From: DATFVA01 sp963839165
GTDB lineage: Bacteria > Bacteroidota > Ignavibacteria > Ignavibacteriales > Ignavibacteriaceae
NCBI GenBank assembly: GCA_963839165.1
Contig: CAWIUG010000005.1
Coordinates: forward strand, 620,001 to 684,000
Direction: 5' to 3'
Length of the DNA: 64,000 nucleotides
The notes beneath the pieces are model-generated. The model made no database searches. It was not told the DNA's origin and saw only the letters and a program-made list of their open reading frames with translations. The position numbers and the translations under genes are program-made. Positions 48,825 through 56,680 of the stretch are shown one piece after another; positions within the stretch are counted from its first letter, which is position 1; each line of letters begins with the position of its first letter.

Positions 48825-49182
48825 TAAATATTAAAATATATAGTCAGGCATATCCTCAAAACAGACAACTTCTGCAGTATTTTTCATAGATCCGAACGGC
48901 CGGTGCTTCGTTGAGAACATTTTTCAATACAAAGCTGGTAAAAAAGGGTAAGAGAATTGTCAAAAAATTGTCAAAACTTTGGAGAGGTGATCAGAGAGGA
49001 AAGAGGCTGTCTTAATAGTCACTAACCGTCTTTTTGAAGTAACTTCGCTAGGGAAATCTTAGAAAATTCCCGATATTTTCAAATCTGCCGGACTGCCCAT
49101 TGGCCGGTCCTCGGCGGTAAAGCTTCTTCAGATAACCTCATAGCTCGTAGTATGGTTTTTCAGATAGAATTCGTACTTATGA
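48825..49182. other. Gene-free gap between kinase and curli locus
   Basis: 358 bases. It contains the promoter region of the leftward kinase operon, a copy of one end of the intergenic element seen at 28098-28219 (see 49001-49016), and a weak GGGAA/TTCCC inverted repeat around 49050-49070. No convincing gene. Confidence 0.5.
49001..49016 (+). repeat. Solo end of the MITE-like element
   Basis: AAGAGGCTGTCTTAATAG shares AGAGGCTGTCTTAA with the reverse complement of the right end of the element at 28098-28219. No matching second end is seen nearby, so it is a decayed or solo copy. Confidence 0.45.
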
Positions 49183-50682
49183 TTACTTCCAGTCGGGCAT
49201 CAGACCATTTTCTATGATCATTCTTCTGTCTGTACCGTCGGTATCCATCATCCAGATTTGGGGTGCCTGAGAACCATCGTTAGGAGCATTATTAAATATG
49301 ATTTTAGCGCCGTCGGGAGAAAACCTGGGATTTGTATCGTTAGTACCTGCAGGTTTATTTACCGAGACATCAATTGAGTCGCCGCTGTTGAGCGGGTAGA
49401 TGAAAATATGAGAATCAAGCTGCCTGCCGTCGAGCGACTGATAACCGGATACGTCGTGCGTAAACATCACCCTGTTTCCATCAATGCTGAAAGAGGGGCG
49501 CTCTGTTATTCCGGGTTCATTACCTACGAATAACGTCATATTACCCCCGTCAGAGTTCATAAGGTATATCTCCGAATTGTAGACCTCACTACCGATAGTA
49601 AGGACAACCAGCTTATCTCCCTGGGGTGACTGCTCGACCTCACGGAAATTCCTGCCGGCCGGGGCTGTTGCGATAGCCGTCCTTCCTGAACCATTAACAT
49701 AGATAGAATAGAGCTTATCATTATTAGAGTAGAAAAATTTGCCGTCATCAAATGACCAGCAGAATCCAATACCGTAATTATGATAACCCGAAACCGGGAT
49801 ACTGGTAACCCTGAAGATATTTGATCCATCCGGATCCATGGTATAAATATTAGCTCCCACATTCGCATCCGAAGTAAATGCAATTTTACTTCTGCGCGAA
49901 TTAAAACGAGGCCACCATTCTCTGGATACCATGTTTGTCAGGCGGGCTATGGCTGCGGCTGATGTATCATTTGAAAAAATTTCGTAGTTATTATCGACCA
50001 TTTTGGAGTAAACAATTGGATTATCAGGGAAAGGCATTGTTGTAAAGGACCAGGTCTCTCCATTCACTGAGAGACCGCTCGAATCCTTTACAACAACCTG
50101 CCAGTAATAAGTAGTATTATACTCAAGGTTCTGCACATCGACGGTAGTATCACTAATATCTTCAGCTATAGTCTCCTTGTTTATCGAACCTGACTTATAC
50201 AAGAAAACTGTGTATGAAAGAGTATCACCTTCATCAGGATCAGAAGCACTCCAGCCAAGAGTAACATTAACCAGCTGACTTACTGCTTCATCTGAAGGAA
50301 CAGGATCTGATGGAGGATTAGGGGCTGTGTTCGTCCCATTATCCACTTCCAGGAAAATCGTAGCCTGTGTTACGGCATTCTCTCTTACACTTACTGATAC
50401 ACTTGACTTCTTATAGCCATTCTTCTGAGCTGTGATAGTATAATTACCTACCGGGATATCCTGTATTGAAAACTTTCCATCCTTACCTGTAAGGATAGCG
50501 CTGGTAGGCGGACTGGTTGTAATGCTCGCTCCTTCAATAGCAGAAGCAGCATCCTGATCCATTACAACGCCTGATATTGATCCGTATAATTCAGGCTGAA
50601 TTGTATCTTCCTTACACGAGGAAAGAAAGATAATGCTTAAGATTATGAATATGTTTCTGAATAATCCGAACTTGCTTAACAT
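49183..50682 (-). CDS. Lipoprotein with CarboxypepD-reg, Fn3 and TolB-like propeller domains
   Basis: 499 residues with a lipobox (IIFLSSC). A carboxypeptidase-regulatory-like domain comes first (SGVVMDQDAASAIEGASI, about 35-110), then a fibronectin type III domain (PSDPVPSDEAVSQLVNVTLGW to WSFTTMPFPDNP, about 120-215), then a six-bladed propeller of PD40/TolB repeats (RRSKIAFTSD, NIYTMDPDGSN, IYLMNSDGG, QIWMMDTDGTDRR). It follows the CsgC/H-like gene by 22 bases in the curli direction. It may be a surface accessory that binds curli or cell-wall material. Not part of the classical curli set. Confidence 0.8.
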   Translation of the reverse strand: MLSKFGLFRNIFIILSIIFLSSCKEDTIQPELYGSISGVVMDQDAASAIEGASITTSPPTSAILTGKDGKFSIQDIPVGNYTITAQKNGYKKSSVSVSVRENAVTQATIFLEVDNGTNTAPNPPSDPVPSDEAVSQLVNVTLGWSASDPDEGDTLSYTVFLYKSGSINKETIAEDISDTTVDVQNLEYNTTYYWQVVVKDSSGLSVNGETWSFTTMPFPDNPIVYSKMVDNNYEIFSNDTSAAAIARLTNMVSREWWPRFNSRRSKIAFTSDANVGANIYTMDPDGSNIFRVTSIPVSGYHNYGIGFCWSFDDGKFFYSNNDKLYSIYVNGSGRTAIATAPAGRNFREVEQSPQGDKLVVLTIGSEVYNSEIYLMNSDGGNMTLFVGNEPGITERPSFSIDGNRVMFTHDVSGYQSLDGRQLDSHIFIYPLNSGDSIDVSVNKPAGTNDTNPRFSPDGAKIIFNNAPNDGSQAPQIWMMDTDGTDRRMIIENGLMPDWK

Positions 50683-50704
50683 TGTTTCTCCACTGTAGAA
50701 TAAA

Positions 50705-51115
50705 TTAGTGCTTTTGAATTTCCGAACCCTTTAATACCAGTTCTTTATCAGCCAGGATAATTTGTCCGCTCTGAACAACAAGGTGAATTTTATAAACCGC
50801 ATCCAACGAAAAATCGACGACACATTGTGAGAGTATTTTTTCGCTGTCGGCCGGAACCTTAATTTGTCCCGATTGGGCTGTCGATGAATTGCCCGCTTTA
50901 CTTTGTTTATCGACCCTAAGGTTATAGGATACATCTGATTCATTCATCGTATAATTGATGAATGTACCCTCGATAGTAAGCTGCTTACCACTCACCTTAT
51001 ATTCTATCTTAACCTCATATTCAGATGGCTTACACAAAGAACTATTATTAAAAAAAATAAAAACTATAGCTGCCGTAAATAAAAAAAAACGATATTTCTT
51101 CACATTCAAAAACAC
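50705..51115 (-). CDS. csgH: Curli assembly protein of CsgC/CsgH type
   Basis: 136 residues with a signal peptide and a single immunoglobulin-like beta-sandwich. The segment YNLRVDKQSKAGNSSTAQSG matches the R-x-G-x-S-x-x-Q-x-G surface strand typical of CsgC/CsgH. These periplasmic proteins keep curlin subunits from forming amyloid early. GTG start directly abuts the csgB stop. Assignment rests on fold pattern, length and position; overall similarity to named members is low. Confidence 0.72.
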   Translation of the reverse strand: MFLNVKKYRFFLFTAAIVFIFFNNSSLCKPSEYEVKIEYKVSGKQLTIEGTFINYTMNESDVSYNLRVDKQSKAGNSSTAQSGQIKVPADSEKILSQCVVDFSLDAVYKIHLVVQSGQIILADKELVLKGSEIQKH

Positions 51116-51670
51116 TTAATGAATCCCCCCATTTATAATCGTCAATCTCATCCCATTGCCGTTTTGGTGGATCTGGATTGGTATTGACGTTGGTTGTGTC
51201 TGAAGCTGGTTTACCAGGTTGTTATTGCCGAATTGAATAATTCCATAGCTAATCCCATCCCCGATTAAATCCTGCTGTACAGCATTTCCATTTCCCACCT
51301 GTAATACTCCAGCCAGGTTAAAATTGCCCACGACATTTATATCAGCAGAGTTATTGGAGCCATTTTGACCTATTAGAGTCAGATTTGAATTCCCATTCTG
51401 GCTTGAGGAAGCAATATTGCCAACACCCTGTTGATTTATTTCCGCCATATTCGGGAAGATTCCTGAATTACCAGCCTGGTTAATGTTTGCCTCATTATAA
51501 TTCCCCACCTGCTGTATCATAGCTGCGTTATTCAAATTCAGATTGGAATTTATATTTTCGATGTTCTGGTGGACATTAAGAGAATCACTACCCGATATAT
51601 TTTCTTGCGCGATAAGATTATAGCAACCAAAGAAAACAGTTAAGGTTAAACCTATTAAAAGATTTTTCAT
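51116..51670 (-). CDS. csgB: Curlin minor subunit (CsgB-like nucleator)
   Basis: 184 residues: signal peptide, a spacer of about 25, then curlin repeats with the Asn-Gln ladder (AMIQQVGNYNEANINQAGN, AEINQQGVGNIASSSQNGN, LTLIGQNGSNNSADINVVGN, AGVLQVGNGNAVQQDLIGD, IIQFGNNNLVNQL), closing with HQNGNGMRLTIINGG. Each unit of about 20-22 residues forms one strand-turn-strand rung. By analogy it anchors at the surface and nucleates the major curlin. It lies downstream of csgA beyond a strong hairpin. Confidence 0.88.
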   Translation of the reverse strand: MKNLLIGLTLTVFFGCYNLIAQENISGSDSLNVHQNIENINSNLNLNNAAMIQQVGNYNEANINQAGNSGIFPNMAEINQQGVGNIASSSQNGNSNLTLIGQNGSNNSADINVVGNFNLAGVLQVGNGNAVQQDLIGDGISYGIIQFGNNNLVNQLQTQPTSIPIQIHQNGNGMRLTIINGGIH

Positions 51671-51690
51671 AAAAATATCTTATTTAATAT

Positions 51691-51721
51691 AAAAGGTAGG
51701 GTATAAAAAACCCTACCTTTT
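51691..51721 (-). terminator. Perfect 12-bp hairpin between csgA and csgB
   Basis: On the minus strand AAAAGGTAGGGT and ACCCTACCTTTT pair perfectly around a 7-base loop TTTTTAT, with TATATT following. It lies 18 bases after the csgA stop and 21 bases before the csgB start. A partial terminator or mRNA-stabilising stem would give more major than minor curlin. Confidence 0.85.
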
Positions 51722-51738
51722 TCTATAATTATGTATGA

Positions 51739-52674
51739 TTAGTGTTGAATTATATTTGCAAAATTACCATTGCCTAAAGATTGAGAAACCGTGGCCATAT
51801 TATTATCATTTGTTTGATAAATATGAGCTTCATTTAGATCAGTTGAAACCGAAATGTGAGCTTCATTATCTCTGCCGACTTGATATTCAGTAGATATGTT
51901 ATCATTGCCTGTGATATCAATATAACCTTTATTAAAACCAACATGACCATTAGTGTTTGGATCATCCTGATACTGTGAAGTAGTATTTCCATCACCCAGG
52001 ACATATGTATGTGCTTCACCACCAATTTGTGCCTGATATTGATTTGAGGTATTTCCATCACCTATCTGCCATACTTGTAGCAATGAACCATAACCAGCAA
52101 TACTTGTTTGGTTAGCAGTATTGCCATCACCATCTTGATATACTGTCATATCTTTTATTCCATCTACTCCATAGGCAGCGATCGTATTCTGTGAAGAAGT
52201 ATTAGATAGTCCTTCTTGATACATCCATACGCCGTAATAATCTCCCGACATTTCACTATGGTTTGTTCCAATATTTTGTGAACCGATGTTTGAAGTTCCC
52301 TGTTGATAAATAGTACCTGTACTCCTATTACCAGTCATATTAATCGAAGCGGCATTTGATTCACCATTTTGTGTCACAAATGCACCATCCTGCCAGTCAC
52401 CAGAATACCCAGCTTGATGATTATTTATAACTGGGGCACCATTTGAGCCCTGGTTGATATTAGCGGTATTAGATCCAACACCTAATTGATTAATAGCCGC
52501 AATATTTGATCCATATTGATTGACATTTGCTAAACTACCACCCGCTGAACCAGTTTGATCAACTGTTGCGTTATTTGTAGTACCGACTTGATTTATGTGA
52601 GCTTCATTATCTTGTGCAAAACCAAAGCCAGCCATAAAGATAACGGCTACTAAAAGAGCAAATAACTTTCTCAT
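51739..52674 (-). CDS. csgA: Major curlin subunit (CsgA-like), long form
   Basis: 311 residues from the ATG at 52674, with AGGAG eight bases before it; earlier in-frame codons precede the signal peptide and are rejected. After the signal (MRKLFALLVAVIFMAGFGFA) come regular curlin repeats of about 20 residues (AHINQVGTTNNATVDQTGS, AAINQLGVGSNTANINQGS). Farther on, the units widen to about 30-40 residues with inserted loops (YGVWMYQEGLSNTSSQN, MTVYQDGDGNTANQ, VWQIGDGNTSNQYQ). The last repeats are regular again. E. coli CsgA has five repeats in 151 residues, so this fibre subunit is about twice as long. Exported through CsgG to form surface amyloid. Confidence 0.9.
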   Translation of the reverse strand: MRKLFALLVAVIFMAGFGFAQDNEAHINQVGTTNNATVDQTGSAGGSLANVNQYGSNIAAINQLGVGSNTANINQGSNGAPVINNHQAGYSGDWQDGAFVTQNGESNAASINMTGNRSTGTIYQQGTSNIGSQNIGTNHSEMSGDYYGVWMYQEGLSNTSSQNTIAAYGVDGIKDMTVYQDGDGNTANQTSIAGYGSLLQVWQIGDGNTSNQYQAQIGGEAHTYVLGDGNTTSQYQDDPNTNGHVGFNKGYIDITGNDNISTEYQVGRDNEAHISVSTDLNEAHIYQTNDNNMATVSQSLGNGNFANIIQH

Positions 52675-53163
52675 TTGAGTTTCTCCTAAAAATTTTAGAA
52701 AATAGTTTATAAAAATCCCCTCGGACATTGGGTTTGATAAATCCCATAAAAGCACAAGGATCTATCATTCCCTGCTGCGGATGAACATTAAGGAGAAATC
52801 ACCAATTTGCATTTAACTGATTTTTTCGAATATTTAACCTGTCAAATGTTTTATTGGTGGCGCCTGAGTTTGTCAGGGACTTCAATACACTTTGTGTAAA
52901 GAAGTACCGCTCTTGCGCCGCCTTATTGTTCAAACTTTTCCTCATTAAATTACCCCCATGTTTTCTTTTTCTACCCCCTCCTTTCCATCGCTGTTTTATC
53001 CATAATATGACCTCAGTTATTATTAAATGATTAGTTTATTAGTTGTTTTGTTTATACAACCCACTCAAAATTTATCTTTACGAGATTATGAAACAAGTTC
53101 AGAATGACAATATGTCGAGGATATCAGAATGAATTGTAAATATTTCAAAGAGCGCTGGAAGAG
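52675..53163. other. csgG-csgA intergenic region with long nested inverted repeat
   Basis: 489 bases without a gene. At 52856-52922 lies a nested inverted repeat: GGTGGCGCC (52856) with GCGCCGCC (52915), inside it GGGACTTC with GAAGTACC, and at the tip ACAC with GTGT. It would fold into one long hairpin, and no T-run follows on the minus strand. The remainder is AT-rich and should contain a separate csgA promoter; a TTGACA lies just downstream of the hairpin on the minus strand, without a clear -10 at the right distance. Confidence 0.6.
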
Positions 53164-54537
53164 TTATCTTCCTATGTAATATCTTACACCGAACAGGGCT
53201 TCCCAGTAATAATCGTTGTATTTGCCTCTGTCGATTTTGTCGAGATTGTCAGAGAGTGAATAATTGAACGTTAATCCCATATCAATCCCGGTCTTGCCTA
53301 CCATATACTCTGCCCCGGCTCCTGCTTTCAAAGATGGATACCAGCGGCTGTCAAATTCAAATAAATCATTATCCTGTACCATAAGTCCGACACCGGCAAG
53401 TATGAATGGCGACAGCTTGTATTCCGGAAGCATGAAGTACTCAGCCTGCAGACCTATAGAATTTACTGTTGCTGAATAGAACCTATACCCTTCCAGCATT
53501 TCCCGGCCGAACGTAAGAGAAACTGCAAAATCGGGTTCAGGGAAATAAGAGGCGGAAATATTACCACAGGCTTTCGTTAAAGGATTAGGATAATCACCGT
53601 TATACTGTGATGCTCCAAAGCTCAGTCCTACTGAGAAGTTCTTCCTAGGTGCCAATGACTCCATTCCGAAATAATCTGTTCTTGCTGAAACTTCTTTTTC
53701 ATTTTCATATTTCGCTATAACCGGTGAACTTATATCAGCAGGATTCTGAAGGGCCCACAGATTCTCTTTTACTCCTTCTATAACAAGACTCTGAACTGCT
53801 TTTTCAATTGCTTCTGTAACGCACATTTCAGGGGGTTCATTGTAGCTGTAACCCGTTTCAACTTCCAGCAGTCTCTGGAAATTAACAAACCTGTAAAGAC
53901 CGACATCAACCATTTGCGAAAGAATAGTTTTGGTCGTATAGACTGTCTTTAATATTCTGCCGCTTTGGGTTGAAATTGCACGAAGGTAGATAGTTACCCT
54001 GTCCTGTCTGTACTGTCCCGATGCACCTACACCGAAATATTTAATACCTGTTCCGCCAGTTAGAATATTAGTGTCGTACGAAATGATCCCGCCTTCCAGG
54101 ATCACTCCCGCGAATAAAAGCGGAGGCAGAAGCTGGGAATCTTCGCCGGTATCTCCCTGGTAATTCGCCCGGCTCGATCTTATTATCTTTCTTTCATTAA
54201 GCAGATCTGACAATCCTTCTCTTTCAATTACAACAAACCAGCCGGATTCTTCGAGAGCACGAAGCAAGATTGATGTGGCGCCCTGTGTAACAGCGGTTGA
54301 AAATGTAGAACTTGTTGATGAGCTCTTATATTGACCGGTCTGATCCCTGAATTTGTATACAGCGGCTACAATTTTATCTTTCGGTGCAGGGAGCGAACGC
54401 AGGTCTTTGTTTACTGCCGAAGGTGTTCCAAGAGTAGCATCTTTCGTTTTCAGCGGCTGCATAAAGGTTGAGCATCCGAAGACGGATACAATCAATATCA
54501 AAATCAGAATATAACTTAAATATTTTACTTTATTCAT
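53164..54537 (-). CDS. csgG: Curli secretion channel CsgG with C-terminal beta-barrel-like extension
   Basis: 457 residues against about 277 for E. coli CsgG. Lipobox at Cys22 (VSVFGC). The CsgG core spans about 30-275: IVAAVYKFRDQTGQYK, GWFVVIEREGLSDLLNERKIIR, LLFAGVILEGGIISYD, VTIYLRAISTQSGRILKTVYT and LLEVETGYSYNEPPEMCVTEAIEKAV. From about residue 290 an added domain of some 165 residues has alternating amphipathic strands (NFSVGLSFGASQYNG, FAVSLTFGRE, PFILAGVGLMVQ, LKAGAGAEYMVG) ending FGVRYYIGR, like an eight-stranded outer-membrane barrel. CsgG forms the nonameric pore for curlin. csgF lies 16 bases upstream. Confidence 0.92.
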   Translation of the reverse strand: MNKVKYLSYILILILIVSVFGCSTFMQPLKTKDATLGTPSAVNKDLRSLPAPKDKIVAAVYKFRDQTGQYKSSSTSSTFSTAVTQGATSILLRALEESGWFVVIEREGLSDLLNERKIIRSSRANYQGDTGEDSQLLPPLLFAGVILEGGIISYDTNILTGGTGIKYFGVGASGQYRQDRVTIYLRAISTQSGRILKTVYTTKTILSQMVDVGLYRFVNFQRLLEVETGYSYNEPPEMCVTEAIEKAVQSLVIEGVKENLWALQNPADISSPVIAKYENEKEVSARTDYFGMESLAPRKNFSVGLSFGASQYNGDYPNPLTKACGNISASYFPEPDFAVSLTFGREMLEGYRFYSATVNSIGLQAEYFMLPEYKLSPFILAGVGLMVQDNDLFEFDSRWYPSLKAGAGAEYMVGKTGIDMGLTFNYSLSDNLDKIDRGKYNDYYWEALFGVRYYIGR

Positions 54538-54553
54538 TACTATTCTTTCAGAC

Positions 54554-54973
54554 TTAGAAATATGGAAGAACTACAGTGGTCTGATCACCTGTGCCTGTAT
54601 CAAAGATGTCAATGTGTACTCCATCGCTGCCAGGGGTAATATCAATTGAATAATCACCCAGGTCATAGTGACCTTCTGTTAAACCAGCCTCGCCAAAAGT
54701 ATTAGTGAGGAGCTGACGTGAGAGCTGACTTAGTACCTGGCGGTTAAGACTATTCTTAAAATCGTCAAGCGGATTCTGTGAATAAGGATTATACGAGAGC
54801 TGGAACCTGCATGTAAATCCATTCTGTGCCTGTGCTTCACTTAATAATGTCTGTCCGTTAAAATAATACCCTCCAAATGACGGGTTAACTGGAGTATAAA
54901 CAAGCTGCTGTGCAGAAACATCTGCGGCCGCAAATAAAACCAATAGGAATCCTGTTAATAGTATTTTTTTCAT
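54554..54973 (-). CDS. csgF: Curli secretion accessory CsgF
   Basis: 139 residues from the ATG at 54973, which has GAGGAAAG close upstream; an ATG five codons earlier overlaps the csgE stop (TAATG). Signal peptide, then LVYTPVNPSFGGYYFNG and SEAQAQNGF, which match the CsgF N-terminal segment that sits inside the CsgG pore. A helical middle (LDDFKNSLNRQVLSQLSRQLL) and a C-terminal beta part (DYSIDITPGSDGVHIDIFDTGTGDQTTVVLP) complete the fold. It couples secretion to nucleation at the surface. Confidence 0.92.
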   Translation of the reverse strand: MKKILLTGFLLVLFAAADVSAQQLVYTPVNPSFGGYYFNGQTLLSEAQAQNGFTCRFQLSYNPYSQNPLDDFKNSLNRQVLSQLSRQLLTNTFGEAGLTEGHYDLGDYSIDITPGSDGVHIDIFDTGTGDQTTVVLPYF

Positions 54974-54987
54974 TCTTTCCTCACTCA

Positions 54988-55853
54988 TTAAAATATTCCC
55001 GAACCCTGCAGGTCGTCTCCCGCAAGCTGCTTTTGTATTGCTTCATAGTTCTGGATGTAATTAAAGGATAGTTCTACGCCATACTGAGCCATAGATTCAA
55101 TAACGTCGTACCGCGGCTGAAGTATCTGCTGAAAGATCTCATTGTCGTTTATCTTTTATTGTTACCTGGGTGCCGAGCTGCGGCAGAGGCTTCTCTTCTA
55201 TTATTATGGAGTAATCTCCGAAATTATCCGGGCGGCTGCCAGTTAGAGTAGAAGAGATCGTAAAAATCGTGTCCGATTTTCGTCTGTGTCTGATCAACAA
55301 TCAAACCTTCTATCTCTATATCTTTGAAAGTTTTGGTAGAAATATTTTCAGTAAATGTATTAAGAGTATCCTCACTGAATAAGGTACTGTCCTTCATTAT
55401 TTCCTGTACAAATTTAGGGTTGCGAATCTGCAGCGTCTGGTAAGGAAGGATAACATCAGGACTTATAATTTCACCTTGATTATCCAGGAAGATCTTCCTC
55501 CATTCATTCGGATCGTTATAAATACTTTTTTTCTTTGCGATGTCCCAGAGATTATCTCCCGGCTTCACAATATAATCAATGGCCGGGTTTTCCATTTCCC
55601 ATTGCCTTAATTTTTCGGGAAGAATATCATATACTAATTTTTGAAATGCAGGTAATGAACTCATTTTTAATAATTGCAGTGAATCGATTATCCCTGAATA
55701 ATAATTTAAAGTGCTGTCCCTGCTGTCAATTTTCTCAACCAGGCTCATTAAATATTTCTGGTAAGCCTTGTAGCTTGAGTCAGATACATTTTGAGCTTTT
55801 ATGAAAGAGCTGCAAAGCAGGATTAAAAATCCCACTGTAATAATTTTCATCAT
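54988..55853 (-). CDS. csgE: CsgE with N-terminal LysM domain, two frameshifts
   Basis: About 287 residues after repair; E. coli CsgE has 129. Signal peptide; helical region (about 30-90); LysM domain at about 98-150 counted from the upstream TTG (YIVKPGDNLWDIAKKKS to LPYQTLQI); then the CsgE domain: GLIVDQTQTKIGHDFYDLFY parallels E. coli GLLTDHTVSSIGHDFYRAF. The frame breaks in CCGGGCGG at 55228-55234 and in TTT at 55148-55150; one extra base at each, when removed, continues as DNFGDYSIIIEEKPLPQLGT, then NDNEIFQQILQPRYDVIE. CsgE caps and gates the CsgG channel in the periplasm; LysM would bind peptidoglycan. First gene of the curli run; the stop overlaps a csgF start codon. Confidence 0.85.
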
Positions 55854-55942
55854 TGGCTGATCAATCAAACTTCTATACTAGAAGAACCCTCGTATTTGGA
55901 AGGAATCGATATTCCCTCAATTCCAAAGCCTGTTAATATATT

Positions 55943-55959
55943 GTCAAAGCATATGCCAA
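55943..55959 (-). promoter_or_regulatory. Candidate sigma-54 promoter upstream of csgE
   Basis: Minus-strand TTGGCATATGCTTTGAC matches the -24/-12 consensus TTGGCAC-N5-TTGCW at correct spacing: the GG element and TTG are present, with the -12 GC changed to GA. It lies about 90 bases before the csgE start. A sigma-54 activator gene lies just upstream of the locus. Confidence 0.45.
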
Positions 55960-56045
55960 TACAATTCTTTAGTATTTGCTCTTTAACCATTGTTATGAGA
56001 CAAATACAGTAAAATTATTTTACCCTGATGGTAAATTAATTTAAC

Positions 56046-56576
56046 TCAGAAAACACCAACTGAATGAACTTCTTTTGCGATCCTGTCGTAATCGGGAAAA
56101 TAGAAACTTTTGTCCTGGATACTTAAGATGGATGAGATATAATCTTCACCAACAGATAATTCCATTTCAACAGATTCTTCAATAAAAATTTTATCCAATG
56201 AAATTATCTCCAGCACCTTGTCTACATAGAATGAAATCTTCTGTCCGTAAATCTCCAGAAAAAGAGCCCGGCATGAATCCAGAGTTTTATCCGGCTCAAG
56301 CGAAAAAAATTCCGCAAAGTCAATTGTCATATATTTCCGTTCGGAAAATTCATGCGTAAGCCTGTTCCCCACTCTGTCAGTTTTAACCTCCTCCGGTCTC
56401 ATAATTGCCGAAATAAGTTTAAGATCCGTACAGAATTCCTTATTGCCAATCTGAAAAATCAGCAGTCCGGAGATATTTTCTATTAGTGCAGAAGATGACA
56501 TAATTACAGGATCAATGTCCTGATGATATAAATTGTGATTTTCCCTCGCTTTTCTTTTAAACAAGTTATATACCAA
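56046..56576 (-). CDS. CheW-like domain protein
   Basis: Up to 176 residues from a TTG at 56576; an ATG at 56501 would give 151 and fits the domain border better, but neither has a clear ribosome site. The CheW-like double beta-barrel is visible: ISGLLIFQIGNKEFCTDLKLISAIM, IDFAEFFSLEP, CRALFLEIYGQKISFYVDKVLEII and the closing SIQDKSFYFPDYDRIAKE. CheW proteins couple receptors and kinases. No CheA, methyl-accepting protein or other chemotaxis gene is in the window, so this is a stand-alone copy, between an NtrC-type regulator and the curli genes. Confidence 0.75.
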   Translation of the reverse strand: MVYNLFKRKARENHNLYHQDIDPVIMSSSALIENISGLLIFQIGNKEFCTDLKLISAIMRPEEVKTDRVGNRLTHEFSERKYMTIDFAEFFSLEPDKTLDSCRALFLEIYGQKISFYVDKVLEIISLDKIFIEESVEMELSVGEDYISSILSIQDKSFYFPDYDRIAKEVHSVGVF

Positions 56577-56680
56577 CTAATAAAGTGCGATTAAATCAAA
56601 TAATCATAAGATAGGCAGCGGTGAGAGGGCAAGTTCTGTTACCCGAGGTAAAAGAATTTACTCTAACTGCTGAAATGAAG

